Positions 24,439 through 32,689 of a stretch of DNA of 64,000 nt are shown here, piece by piece. Where the stretch lies: contig JBARBI010000267.1 of NCBI GenBank assembly GCA_049792875.1, forward strand, positions 1 through 64,000, read 5' to 3'. The position numbers and the translations under genes were made by a program. How positions within the stretch are numbered: position 1 is the first letter of the stretch; the number at the start of each line of letters is the position of its first letter. Below the pieces are notes generated by a model. The model had not been told where the DNA came from, did not search any database, and saw nothing but the letters and a program-made list of their open reading frames with translations. This DNA comes from Sulfotelmatobacter sp049792875. Lineage in GTDB: Bacteria; Acidobacteriota; Terriglobia; Terriglobales; Acidobacteriaceae.

Positions 24439-24921
24439 ATGAGAAGACTTTCCGTCATTGTCGCTGACGCTGATATGGACAAGCTCAGCCGTTTGGTTCG
24501 GGCTCTCAAGCATTCTCTCTTTCGAGATCAACAGCAGCTCGAACTACTTGATCAAGCGCTGGAGAGCGCAGAAATCAGGCCTGCTGCGCGAGTCCCGAGA
24601 GACGTCATCCGGATGAATTCTTGTGTTCGCCTTCTCGATTTCGATACCCGGCAGAAGGGATTGTATACACTGGTTTTTCCCGAGGAAGCCAACATCTCGC
24701 GAGGCTTTATCTCAGTTCTCGCCCCGCTGGGGATTTCTCTGCTCGGTCGCAGAAAGGGAGACGTCATCGAAGCGAGGGTGCCGGGTGGACTCAGGAGATT
24801 GAGAGTGGAGCAAGTGCGGTGTAAACCTGCAATCGCGAGGGAGCGAGTCCGTCCTGTCGGATCGAATAGACGAGAACTTCATCCGGGTCAAACGATTCAC
24901 AGGACGGCCTTAGCCGTCTAG
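24439..24921 (+). CDS. GreA/Rnk-like transcription-factor fold protein
   Basis: This 160-residue protein has the layout of Rnk and related proteins: a short N-terminal helical region (MRRLSVIVADADMDKLSRLVRAL) and a C-terminal GreA/GreB-type beta domain (FVFPEEANIS-like stretch, SVLAPLGISLLGRRKGDVIEARVPGGLRRLRVEQV). GreA-type C-terminal domains dock onto the RNA polymerase beta-prime rim, so it probably modulates polymerase rather than cleaving RNA. The last 35 residues are basic and unlike the family. An aaggag site precedes the ATG. Confidence 0.82.
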   Translation: MRRLSVIVADADMDKLSRLVRALKHSLFRDQQQLELLDQALESAEIRPAARVPRDVIRMNSCVRLLDFDTRQKGLYTLVFPEEANISRGFISVLAPLGISLLGRRKGDVIEARVPGGLRRLRVEQVRCKPAIARERVRPVGSNRRELHPGQTIHRTALAV

Positions 24922-24933
24922 TCCGGCTGTGCG

Positions 24934-26874
24934 TTGGAGCTTGCCCATGAAATTCCCTCTTTAGTTGATGAGGACGCCTATCACGAGCTTGCTGTTACAA
25001 ACCTTATGCTCCTCCAAGAAACCGTTCCTGCCAAAACAGCGACTTCGACAGCGAGAGAGACCTACATTGCGATCGTGACCTTGGTCGCAATTGCCGCGCA
25101 CGTGATTCTCCGGTATTCGACCCATTTGCCCCGGTGGGCGTACCTGGGACCGCTAGTCCTTGCCCTGGTAGTTGGCGGAATTCCCATCCTGGTGACCTTG
25201 GCCAAGAAGCTCTGGTTGCGAGAATTCGGTTCGGACCTGCTGGCTGGGATATCCATCGTTGCCTCCGTTGCGATGGGCCAATACCTTGTGGGAGCGATCA
25301 TTGTCCTGATGCTCTCGGGTGGGGCAGCCTTAGAGCAGTTCGCAACGCGCAGAGCATCCTCCGTCTTGGACGCCTTAGCCAAGCGAATGCCACAGGTTGC
25401 GCACCGCCAACGTGGAACATCGGTCGAGGACATCAAACTCGACCAGATCCAGATCGGCGATCACGTCATTGTGTTGCCGCACGAGATCTGTCCGGTAGAC
25501 GGAGTGGTCGTCGAGGGGCATGGGGTAATGGATGAGTCTTACCTGACGGGTGAGCCGTTCGAGATCTCAAAGACTCCGGGTTCGAAGGTTCTTTCCGGAG
25601 CGATCAACGGCGACATGGCCTTGACCATCGAAGCCGAGAAACTGGCGGTCGATTCGCGATACGCAAAGATCATGCAAGTGATGGAGCAGAGCCAGGACAA
25701 ACGTCCCCAGCTTCGCCGCATTGGCGACCGCATCGGAGCCTGGTATACACCCTTGGCCGTGGGTGTGGCCGGGCTGACGTGGCTCCTTACCGGGGACTCC
25801 ACCCGCTTTCTGGCGGTGGTCGTCATCGCCACTCCATGTCCTCTGATCCTGGCGATCCCGGTGGCGGTCATCGGGGCCATTTCGCTCTCGGCGAGGCACA
25901 GCATCATCATCAAGAATCCGGCGGCGCTGGAGCAGATCACCACTTGTCGCACACTCATTTTCGATAAGACAGGGACCTTAACCTACGGCAAGCCTCAGAT
26001 GACCGAGGTGTTGTGCGCTCGCGATTTCACGAAAGACCAGGTCTTGCAGGCGGCTGCCAGCCTTGAGCAATTCTCCAAGCACCCGCTGGCCGGCGCCGTG
26101 ATACAGGCGGCTCACGACGCCAAGTTGGCCTTATTGGAGGTTAGCCAGATGCAGGAGAAACCGGGAGACGGCCTCCTCGGCATGGTTGCCGGCAGAAAGG
26201 TGCGGATTACCGGGCGGGGAAAAGTAGATTCCAAGTTGCTGCCGTCGTTGCCTCCACTTGCTTCCGGATTGGAGTGCCTCGTTTTCTTAGACGACCAATA
26301 TGCCGGAGCCTTTCGTTTCCACGATGCGCCTCGACAGGACACGAAGCCCTTCGTGCACCATCTGAACCCAAGCCATCAGGTAAACCGCGTGTTACTGGTC
26401 TCGGGAGACCGAGAGTCGGAGGTCCGCTACCTCGCGCAGGAAGTCGGCATCACCGAAGTGTATGCCGGGCAGACCCCGGAACAGAAGGTTGCGATTGTGG
26501 AGGCGGAGACCAAGAAAGCCCATACCCTGTTCATCGGGGACGGAATTAATGATGCCCCCGCACTCATGACAGCGACCGTGGGCGTTGCCTTTGGGGCAAA
26601 CAGCGACATCACCTCCGAGGCAGCCGACGCCGTAATTCTGACCACGTCGCTGGGCAAGGTGGACGAGTTGATTCATGTCAGTCACAGGATGCGTTCCATT
26701 GCACTGCAAAGTGCCGTGGGAGGGATGGCAGCCAGCGTCGTGGGTATGATCGCGGCTGCTCTGGGCTACCTGCCTCCGCTGGAGGGGGCCATCCTGCAGG
26801 AGATCATTGATTTGGCAGCGGTAGCGAACGCGGTGCGGGTGGCCCTACCCACTCGGGACTTAGCCGACTTTTAA
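24934..26874 (+). CDS. P1B-type metal/cation-transporting ATPase (TPCP subgroup)
   Basis: This protein of about 646 residues has no N-terminal heavy-metal-binding domain. The P-type core is complete: actuator TGEP (DESYLTGEPF), the membrane motif T300-P-C-P-L in place of the CPC of copper pumps, the phosphorylated Asp 344 in DKTGT, the HP motif (KHPLAGAV) and GDGINDAP. The last helix has QEIIDLAAVANAVR. The TPCP motif and lack of metal domains resemble the little-studied P1B-5 group linked to nickel or iron (family knowledge), so the substrate is unproven. The start is uncertain: TTG at 24934, or ATG at 25006 without a clear ribosome site. Confidence 0.85.
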   Translation: MELAHEIPSLVDEDAYHELAVTNLMLLQETVPAKTATSTARETYIAIVTLVAIAAHVILRYSTHLPRWAYLGPLVLALVVGGIPILVTLAKKLWLREFGSDLLAGISIVASVAMGQYLVGAIIVLMLSGGAALEQFATRRASSVLDALAKRMPQVAHRQRGTSVEDIKLDQIQIGDHVIVLPHEICPVDGVVVEGHGVMDESYLTGEPFEISKTPGSKVLSGAINGDMALTIEAEKLAVDSRYAKIMQVMEQSQDKRPQLRRIGDRIGAWYTPLAVGVAGLTWLLTGDSTRFLAVVVIATPCPLILAIPVAVIGAISLSARHSIIIKNPAALEQITTCRTLIFDKTGTLTYGKPQMTEVLCARDFTKDQVLQAAASLEQFSKHPLAGAVIQAAHDAKLALLEVSQMQEKPGDGLLGMVAGRKVRITGRGKVDSKLLPSLPPLASGLECLVFLDDQYAGAFRFHDAPRQDTKPFVHHLNPSHQVNRVLLVSGDRESEVRYLAQEVGITEVYAGQTPEQKVAIVEAETKKAHTLFIGDGINDAPALMTATVGVAFGANSDITSEAADAVILTTSLGKVDELIHVSHRMRSIALQSAVGGMAASVVGMIAAALGYLPPLEGAILQEIIDLAAVANAVRVALPTRDLADF

Positions 26875-26930
26875 GTTGATCGAATCACCCAGTTCTGTGC
26901 GGTGCATACGTCTATTCATGTGGAGGGTGC

Positions 26931-28043
26931 GTGTCGGAATCTAACAGCAAGATGAAAAATCGCGCAGGCCTTGCTTTCCTGTTGGTTCTGACCGCGATAG
27001 CCCTTTACTTCTGCTTTGTACTGCTTGCTCCGTTCCTCAGGCCAATCCTCTTTTCCGCAGTCTTAGCCGTCGTGTTTTATCCCCTTCATTCGCGCGTGCG
27101 TCGCAAAATTCGAAACCGCCATCTCTCTGCACTCTTGTCCACATGTCTGATTGTTCTATGCATCCTCCTGGCAACGGTATTCCTAGGCCGGGCCCTAGCA
27201 GGGGGACTGCACGACGTCTACCAATCTTTGGGCAGTTCAAGCGACGGAAGCGAGCGCCTTAGTCTTTACCTGATCGGTCTTCTGGAACGAGCGGTTGATC
27301 TGGTGAGCCGCTATCTGCCGATTTCTACTTCCGATCTGCGAACCGCGATCGTGAACCAGGCAGAGAAAAGCGTGGCGGCGCTTCTGGGTATGACGGCCGG
27401 AGCCCTAGGAACCTTTACGGCGCTGCTCGCCAACGCGTTAATTGCATTCTTCATTCTGTTTTTCCTAATTCGTGACGGCAACGCGATGTTGCGTCGCGCC
27501 ACCGTTCTGCTCCCATTGCGGCCCGATCAGACACGAAGACTCTTTGCGTTGGTGAAAGACACTCTCAACGCCACTGTATACGGGACCCTGACGATGGCAG
27601 CGCTGCAGGGCGCTCTTGCCGGTCTTGCTTTCTGGTTTCTGGGAGTTACTTCAGCAGGCTTGTGGGGAATTGTCACTGCGTTGTGCGCGCTGTTGCCCTT
27701 CATTGGAACCGGGATCGTTCTCGTGCCTGCAGTCTCGATGCTCATCTTCAGCGGTCACTGGATCAAAGGTCTCATTCTCCTTGCCTGGGGGCTGGTGATC
27801 GTCCATCCGGTGGATAATCTGTTGCGCCCACATCTGATCGGTAGCCGCACAAAGCTCTCCACACTGTATGTGTTCTTCGCGCTGCTGGGAGGATTGCAGG
27901 CTTTCGGTGGACTAGGAGTATTCATTGGGCCGATCGTCCTGGCCATTACCTTGGCACTTCTAAAGTTTCTCCGCGAAGAGAAACGCGCTGGTCTCTGGAG
28001 CTTTGACCATGAAAAGTCGCAGTCTCCGCTGGCAGAGCGCTAG
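26931..28043 (+). CDS. AI-2E (UPF0118/PerM) family membrane permease
   Basis: This 370-residue protein has about eight membrane helices and the PF01594 pattern (LAPFLRPILFSAVLAVVFYPL near the start; LPFIGTGIVLVPAV and GPIVLAITLALLKFLRE near the end). Members include TqsA, linked to autoinducer-2 export, and Na+/H+ or organic-ion exporters, so the label AI-2E does not prove the substrate. It starts at a GTG after a ggaggg site. It is the last gene of the operon; the transposase gene lies convergently beyond it. Confidence 0.85.
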   Translation: MSESNSKMKNRAGLAFLLVLTAIALYFCFVLLAPFLRPILFSAVLAVVFYPLHSRVRRKIRNRHLSALLSTCLIVLCILLATVFLGRALAGGLHDVYQSLGSSSDGSERLSLYLIGLLERAVDLVSRYLPISTSDLRTAIVNQAEKSVAALLGMTAGALGTFTALLANALIAFFILFFLIRDGNAMLRRATVLLPLRPDQTRRLFALVKDTLNATVYGTLTMAALQGALAGLAFWFLGVTSAGLWGIVTALCALLPFIGTGIVLVPAVSMLIFSGHWIKGLILLAWGLVIVHPVDNLLRPHLIGSRTKLSTLYVFFALLGGLQAFGGLGVFIGPIVLAITLALLKFLREEKRAGLWSFDHEKSQSPLAER

Positions 28044-28084
28044 TTGGGGTTCGCGACAGCTCTGGCTAGAGACCTAGAACGGGA

Positions 28085-29345
28085 TCAATGACTGAAGTTG
28101 GCGCTCTGTAGTAACCGAGTACGGGGATTTTCCGCCAGCGCTCGAGCGATCCAGTTCCAGTTGAGGAGTGTATGTTTCAGAGACAAACTGGGCTCAATTG
28201 CACGCTGGACTTGATGAAGGGCAAAGCCGAATTCACGCCACTGACTCGCTGGCTGTCTCGGCCACATGAATGCATCCATAGGGGGAAATAGCGCGACCGA
28301 TACCAATCAATTTCTGAGCAAGCAGGGCGACCAGCATTTTCCCGTGCAGCCAAGCCCGAGAACTGCGGTCGTCATGTTTGGGTAGGTGCCCCAGTTGAAC
28401 CAAGCTCTTCAATCGCTTGAATACCAACTCAATCTGCCAGCGGGAGCGGTACCACTCCAAGATCTGGACGGTAGATGCGTTGCGGCAAGTCGTGAACACA
28501 ACTACGTACTTGGCGACTTCCAAAGTCTCCGGTCTGGTGCTCATTTGCTTCTTACTGGCCTTGCGGTGCAATCGGCGATGGGCCAGCTCAATTGCGTGCT
28601 CACTTTTTCGAACCGCACAGACTCGGCCTGTGAACGAGCAAGTGGGGCCGTGCAGAGTGACCTGCCACTCTCCGACCTGCCCTGCTTTGAGTAACTGCCG
28701 CAATTGCTTTGGAAGACTGAACCGTCTTCCTTGCTGCGAATACGCGACGAAGGCTTGAGGATTCACGCGGACCAAGACATCAGCTCCCCTTTGCTGGACA
28801 TACTCAATCCCCGCGATAGAACAATAGCCCGCGTCAGCGAGAATCAGTTCGCGTCGAGCGACGGGCAGGCGATTCAGCGACTCCCCGTTACCTTCGCCAA
28901 TCGTAGCCGTCACCTCGAAGAAGTCACACGTCAAACTCGGTAACTGGAGGCTGTAGAGAATTCGCCACTGACTGCCGGTCTTGCCGCGTTCCTTAATGAC
29001 CGTGCCATCCACGATCCGCACTGCTCCCACTGTCTCTGCGAGCGCAAATGATCCATTCTCTCGAAGTAGTGCGATGCACAAGGAACGCAACCATTCCTCA
29101 CAGTTGCGCATGCGTTTGAGCAAAGCTACATTGGACACATCGACCCACTGCGCCAATCTTGCTCTCACTACCGTTTCCCGCAACGAATAACCAAGGCCGA
29201 CGTGTAGTAGCAGTGTCCGCAACAACGTCTCTGGAGAATTGAATCCGCGCAAGCGCGTAAAGGCACCGAACTCCAGTGCTGCGTGTTCCCATCCTGTGGG
29301 AAGTAGCGATAGAAGTACATTCCAGTTCTTTTCCGAGGCGTTCAT
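28085..29345 (-). pseudogene. IS4-family transposase with C-terminal frameshift
   Basis: The main frame (29345 to 28233, 370 residues) carries a DDE catalytic core: D113 (IVDGT), D171 (ILADAGYCS) and the IS4 signature Y299-2-R302-3-E306-6-K313 (exact YREK spacing). It then ends with a changed tail. A second frame (28306 to 28085) continues with the sort of sequence expected at the C-terminus (PRQPASQWREFGFALHQVQ...). Moving from one to the other needs a +1 shift between about 28236 and 28306. All catalytic residues precede the shift, so the enzyme may be inactive or only partly impaired. The start is 55 bp inside the right terminal repeat. Confidence 0.85.
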
Positions 29346-29380
29346 GCCTCAAGAATGTATAAGAAGCCGCAAAAACTCAA

Positions 29381-29400
29381 TTCCTTAAGTTAGCGCTTAT
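29381..29400 (-). repeat. Right terminal inverted repeat
   Basis: Exact reverse complement of 10897-10916, located 36 bp upstream of the transposase start, where an IS4-type end is expected. Confidence 0.8.
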
Positions 29401-29413
29401 GGGGCCTCGCCCC
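29401..29413 (+). repeat. Right copy of the 13-bp target duplication
   Basis: The sequence ggggcctcgcccc matches 10884-10896 in direct orientation. Joining the flanks across one copy restores the perfect hairpin caggggcctcgcccctg. Confidence 0.7.
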
Positions 29414-29557
29414 TGAGGGTTTCTCCCCCCATGGAGCAGTTACGAAACCATTTCGATGTCCCACCACAGCGCGTACGAACGCTTTCGCCCTCGACTCCGA
29501 GGCACACCCTCCTTGCCCCGGAGCCGCCAACGCTTGTTCTGCGAATCGCTATTCCGG

Positions 29558-30001
29558 CTACTTCGCCTGCAAGCCTTCGATGTAGGCCACCAGATTGCTG
29601 ATTCTCTGCTGTACCTGGGCGTCGCGGCCCTGGCTGATGCTGGAGAACAGTGGACCCCATACAGGCATATCCTGGCTGCCGTGGGAGGCTGTCGTAGCCT
29701 GTCCCCGGATCACAGCTGCCACGTGAGCCGCCGGATACTTTCCACCACTCTTCTGCGTCAGCAGCGTCAGGTCGGCCGGCGGAGTCTTCATGGCCGACGC
29801 TGCCGGCCCATTTCCTTTGCCATCTTTTCCATGGCAAACGGCACAATAGCTGTTGTACATATCCTGGCCCGAGTTCGACGGGGTGTTGGTGATTGGAACG
29901 TGTTTGACGGTGGGAGCCTGAGCCGGGGCCTGCTGCGCCACAGCAAATGTTGAGATCACCACCAGAATCACAGCCAGACTGATGAATTTCATTACACGCA
30001 T
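29558..30001 (-). CDS. Secreted monoheme cytochrome c
   Basis: This 147-residue protein has a Sec signal (MRVMKFISLAVILVVISTFAVAQ), a class I cytochrome domain with a single CAVCH heme-binding motif followed by GKDGKGNGP, and a distal Met candidate in DMPVWGPLF. It should carry electrons in the periplasm. The ATG at 30001 has an excellent aggaggaag site. It lies just outside the mobile unit, so it is probably ancestral to the locus. Confidence 0.9.
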   Translation of the reverse strand: MRVMKFISLAVILVVISTFAVAQQAPAQAPTVKHVPITNTPSNSGQDMYNSYCAVCHGKDGKGNGPAASAMKTPPADLTLLTQKSGGKYPAAHVAAVIRGQATTASHGSQDMPVWGPLFSSISQGRDAQVQQRISNLVAYIEGLQAK

Positions 30002-30148
30002 ATCTTCCTCCTGGGCCCTTCCAGCCCAAAACTTCCACAACAACGCAGTTTAGGCGCGGCTATGAGAGTGGAATGTGATCGGGATCACAAACGGCTGTGA
30101 CTGCTGCCAGAGTGGATTTTGAGATGTCTATTCGAGGATTTTCACGAC

Positions 30149-30697
30149 TTACGGGAATACGAAACGCAACAGTTCCCCCTCCAGCGCGAGCGCAGAGGCC
30201 TCGTAAGCGGGATACCGATCCTTCCACAGGTTCCAGCTTGGCGGCACAAGCCGGGTTTGTGCTGCTGGCACTTCCACCCAACCTTCCGCCGTCTCTTCGC
30301 GAAGAAACACGGAGAAGGCCGATGCCGCTGGTGTCTTGCCCGGAAACGATTCCGACTTCCACTCGAACAGGCTTGCCGCCAGGCTCTCGGTCAGCGCCTC
30401 CCGCGGATCGAGACACAGAATCCATCCTGGGTTAGGGGATGGAAGACTAGCGGATGGAAGACGAGCGGATGGAAGATGAGCGGATTGAAAACCGGCAGAG
30501 CGAAGATAATCCGCCGGCGAGACGCCGTCTGCAGCGTCCACAACTCGTGCGCCGTACTCTCGCGCGATCCGCACCGAGGCGTCGCGCGAGCCATGGTCCA
30601 CCACCAGAATTTGGTCGCATGGATAGAGCGTCTCCAGAACGCGCCCCACCCGCAGAGCATCATTTTCGGTGTGGAGCAAAGCTATGATCGACGCCAT
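30149..30697 (-). CDS. Glycosyltransferase family 2-like protein
   Basis: This 182-residue protein begins with the GT-A pattern MASIIALLHTENDALRVGRVLETL and ILVVDHGSRDASVRIAREYGARVV, typical of the nucleotide-sugar-binding half of family 2 glycosyltransferases. The second half is short and lacks a clear acceptor domain, so catalysis is uncertain; it may be a divergent or truncated member. A tandem 15-bp repeat (30437-30496) is read in frame and inserts HLPSARLPSASLPS-type units. The ATG at 30697 has no strong ribosome site. Confidence 0.6.
   Translation of the reverse strand: MASIIALLHTENDALRVGRVLETLYPCDQILVVDHGSRDASVRIAREYGARVVDAADGVSPADYLRSAGFQSAHLPSARLPSASLPSPNPGWILCLDPREALTESLAASLFEWKSESFPGKTPAASAFSVFLREETAEGWVEVPAAQTRLVPPSWNLWKDRYPAYEASALALEGELLRFVFP
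30437..30496. repeat. Four tandem 15-bp repeats within the GT-like gene
   Basis: The first three units are near-identical (ggatggaagactagc, ggatggaagacgagc, ggatggaagatgagc); the fourth is diverged. Since 15 is a multiple of three, copy number changes keep the reading frame. Confidence 0.85.
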
Positions 30698-30803
30698 GAT
30701 GTGTCTATGGGGCGCGGGCGCCTCGTCCGCGCGGCCATCACTCATGCTGCTGGCCTTGCGGTCGAGGCCGCTCGCGCCACGAAATTCTCTGGTTGCCGAC
30801 TCG

Positions 30804-31922
30804 TTACTGCGAGTTCCCTAACTTCTGCCGGTTCGCATCCGCGCTCGGAGCCTGGACCACCGTGATCGGTGCCTGCAGCGTAAAGTTCAACACCGTCTCC
30901 GAAGGCAGCTTGATCTGCTGGCTCTTGGTCGCGGCCTGCACGCCGCCTCCCACACCCGCCCCGGCCGCCGCTCCGATCGCCGCGCCTTTGCCGCCGCCGG
31001 CGAGAGCACCAATAATGCCGCCAATCACTGCCCCTCCGCCAACCTTCTCGGCGGTGTTCTTGCCCCGTGAACTTCCTTCTTTCTTGTACTGATCGGTCTG
31101 CAGGCTATAGGTCCGGCCGCCCGACGCAATACTGTCGAGCTGCAGCACCACCACAGACTGCCCGGCAAACTTGCCAGCACTCTTCACCTCCACCAGGTGG
31201 CCAGTGATTTCCACACCCGCCGGCACAGCTTCTTCTCCGTCCGACGAGAGCGGCGCGTTCAGTGTCGCATGGAAGGTGTCCCCAGTCTGATTCTTCTCGC
31301 TGTCAATCGGATCGATCAGGCGAACCGTCAGTTGGGTCCCCTGATCGATGATCAGCTTCTTCGGTGCCGGAGGCGGCGGAGGAGCCTGCGTCACCGCCTC
31401 ATTCTCCCGCGTGGCCGAGCCCGACTGGTCAGCGGCCGGCTGGTTGCTGGCCCTCGTGTCCCCAGCATTTGAACTACCTGCGGAATTCCCCGCCGGGCTC
31501 GCATCCTGTGAAGCCCGCGCCTTGCTCACTTTCTTGCTTACGCCTGCCTTGGGTTTGTCGGCAGGCGGCTGGCTGGAAACCTGCGCTGCCGGCGTCGGCT
31601 GTGCCGGTGGTGTAGCCGCCGCGGCGGTGGACGGACCGCCCACCTGCAGGTTATTAATCACCATCTTTACACCAGGAATCGACGCCGCCTGACGGCCCGC
31701 AGCCTCCCGCTGCGCGTCGTTGTCAACCATCCCTCCGAGCGTCACCACGCCGTTGTCGGCCTGCACCGTGAGTTGCTTGGTGGAAAGCCCCGAATCTTGG
31801 CTGAACTTGTTTTGAACGTCGCCAGAAATCTTGGCGTCGTCGGGCTTCTTGGCGCACCCCACGCCCAAAGCTAGAATGACCGCGAGAACAAAAGAAGAAA
31901 TCAACAGGGATTTGTTTTCCAT
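30804..31922 (-). CDS. Lipoprotein with BON domain and glycine zipper
   Basis: This 372-residue outer-membrane-type lipoprotein has its lipobox at GVGC (Cys 23) and a BON domain at about 40-95 (QLTVQADNGVVTLGGMVDNDAQREAAGRQAA). A long Ala/Pro/Ser-rich linker follows, then a beta-rich region (about 190-290; TQLTVRLIDPIDSEKNQTGD) and a glycine zipper (about 300-330; GGAVIGGIIGALAGGGKG). Glycine zippers insert into or cross membranes. The ATG at 31922 has an aggag site. It probably maintains envelope integrity, with a function similar to BON lipoproteins. Confidence 0.85.
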   Translation of the reverse strand: MENKSLLISSFVLAVILALGVGCAKKPDDAKISGDVQNKFSQDSGLSTKQLTVQADNGVVTLGGMVDNDAQREAAGRQAASIPGVKMVINNLQVGGPSTAAAATPPAQPTPAAQVSSQPPADKPKAGVSKKVSKARASQDASPAGNSAGSSNAGDTRASNQPAADQSGSATRENEAVTQAPPPPPAPKKLIIDQGTQLTVRLIDPIDSEKNQTGDTFHATLNAPLSSDGEEAVPAGVEITGHLVEVKSAGKFAGQSVVVLQLDSIASGGRTYSLQTDQYKKEGSSRGKNTAEKVGGGAVIGGIIGALAGGGKGAAIGAAAGAGVGGGVQAATKSQQIKLPSETVLNFTLQAPITVVQAPSADANRQKLGNSQ

Positions 31923-32149
31923 ACTCAACTCCTGATACTGGCGTAAGCACCGCCCAACATCCGCTACATTTTAGATGCAGAGACCTGCCCCTGCAGATGT
32001 AAAACGCAGGGCCCCAGCTCGTTACGGGAAAGGGAGAAGAGGGAGCAACGGATGGAGGCCCGTGACTTTCGGCAGAGCCCGGTGGAAGGATCCCGCCGTT
32101 TGTCCCGCGAGCCTGAACTGAGGGTTCCGATGGGGTTTCTCGCCCCGGC

Positions 32150-32689
32150 CTAGTGGATGAACTTGTAGTCGACGATCGACGCTGCCAGAGCACCATTCTC
32201 TTCCGCCGACGTGTCCTCGGACTGCGAAGCATCCTTGGCACGCATTACGCGCCCCTGGCACACCACGTTGCTGTTCTTCTGTCCGGAAATTTCTTCCGGC
32301 ATCTCAAAAACCATCTCGATCAGCGCGTTCACCGGAAGCTGCTGCGGGCCGCTAAACAGCACTCCGCTCTGGCTGATGTTTTCGATAATCCCCTCGTACC
32401 ACGCACTGGTCTTGTTGACCCGATACCGCAAAGGAATGTCGAGTTTCAACCGGCGGGCCCGCGGAACCCACGAAGGACGCTTCTCCCGCGCATGGCTGCG
32501 CCGAACACTGGTCTCTGGCTTAGCATGCTCCACGCGCTGCGTGCGCCGCATGGTCGTCCAGTCGTATTTGTATTCCGCGGCGCAAATCAAGCAGACCTGG
32601 TAGTAGTCCCCATCCACACCACGGCGCGGCCAGGAGAATTCGTGAGAGCAGCGCCCAAGCATAAGCACATCCATGAATTTTTGCGGCAT
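32150..32689 (-). CDS. PilZ-domain protein with an N-terminal Cys cluster
   Basis: This 179-residue protein has a C-terminal PilZ domain (about 78-175) with an RRLKLDIPLRYR start and ENISQSGVLFSG, close to the RxxxR and [D/N]xSxxG signatures that bind cyclic di-GMP. The N-terminal part contains CSHEF and CLICAAEY, a possible Cys/His zinc site. It is likely a c-di-GMP effector that could respond to the HD-GYP enzyme encoded at 41964-43862, though no partner is proven. Confidence 0.8.
   Translation of the reverse strand: MPQKFMDVLMLGRCSHEFSWPRRGVDGDYYQVCLICAAEYKYDWTTMRRTQRVEHAKPETSVRRSHAREKRPSWVPRARRLKLDIPLRYRVNKTSAWYEGIIENISQSGVLFSGPQQLPVNALIEMVFEMPEEISGQKNSNVVCQGRVMRAKDASQSEDTSAEENGALAASIVDYKFIH

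Larger units (their letters stand above)
10897..29400. mobile_element. 18.5-kb IS4-bounded transposon-like unit
   Basis: The two ends carry the same 20-bp sequence in inverted orientation (10897-10916 and 29381-29400, perfect match). Immediately outside each end lies the same 13-bp sequence ggggcctcgcccc in direct orientation, as expected of a target-site duplication; IS4-family elements duplicate about 9-13 bp. An IS4-type transposase sits 55 bp inside the right end. No second TIR was found on the inner side of the transposase, so the simplest reading is one large unit mobilised by a single transposase, or a composite element whose left IS has lost all but its tip. The passengers are a two-component system, efflux pump and stress proteins. 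No integrase, tRNA target or conjugation gene is present. Confidence 0.7.

Noticed and set aside
28036..28052. agcgctagttgggg, which resembles the terminal repeat and could be the inner end of the right IS
   Set aside because: Only about 7 bases agree, and they contain the AI-2E stop codon. The match is no better than chance.
10884..29413. The 18.5-kb unit as an integrative conjugative element or prophage
   Set aside because: No integrase, relaxase, phage structural gene or tRNA attachment site was found; the IS ends explain it better.
29397..30038. 213-residue minus-strand frame over the cytochrome c gene
   Set aside because: It is a frame shadow; the correct frame has a signal peptide, a strong ribosome site and CXXCH.
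30437..30496. Short tandem repeats as a CRISPR array
   Set aside because: Units are contiguous without spacers and lie in a coding frame.
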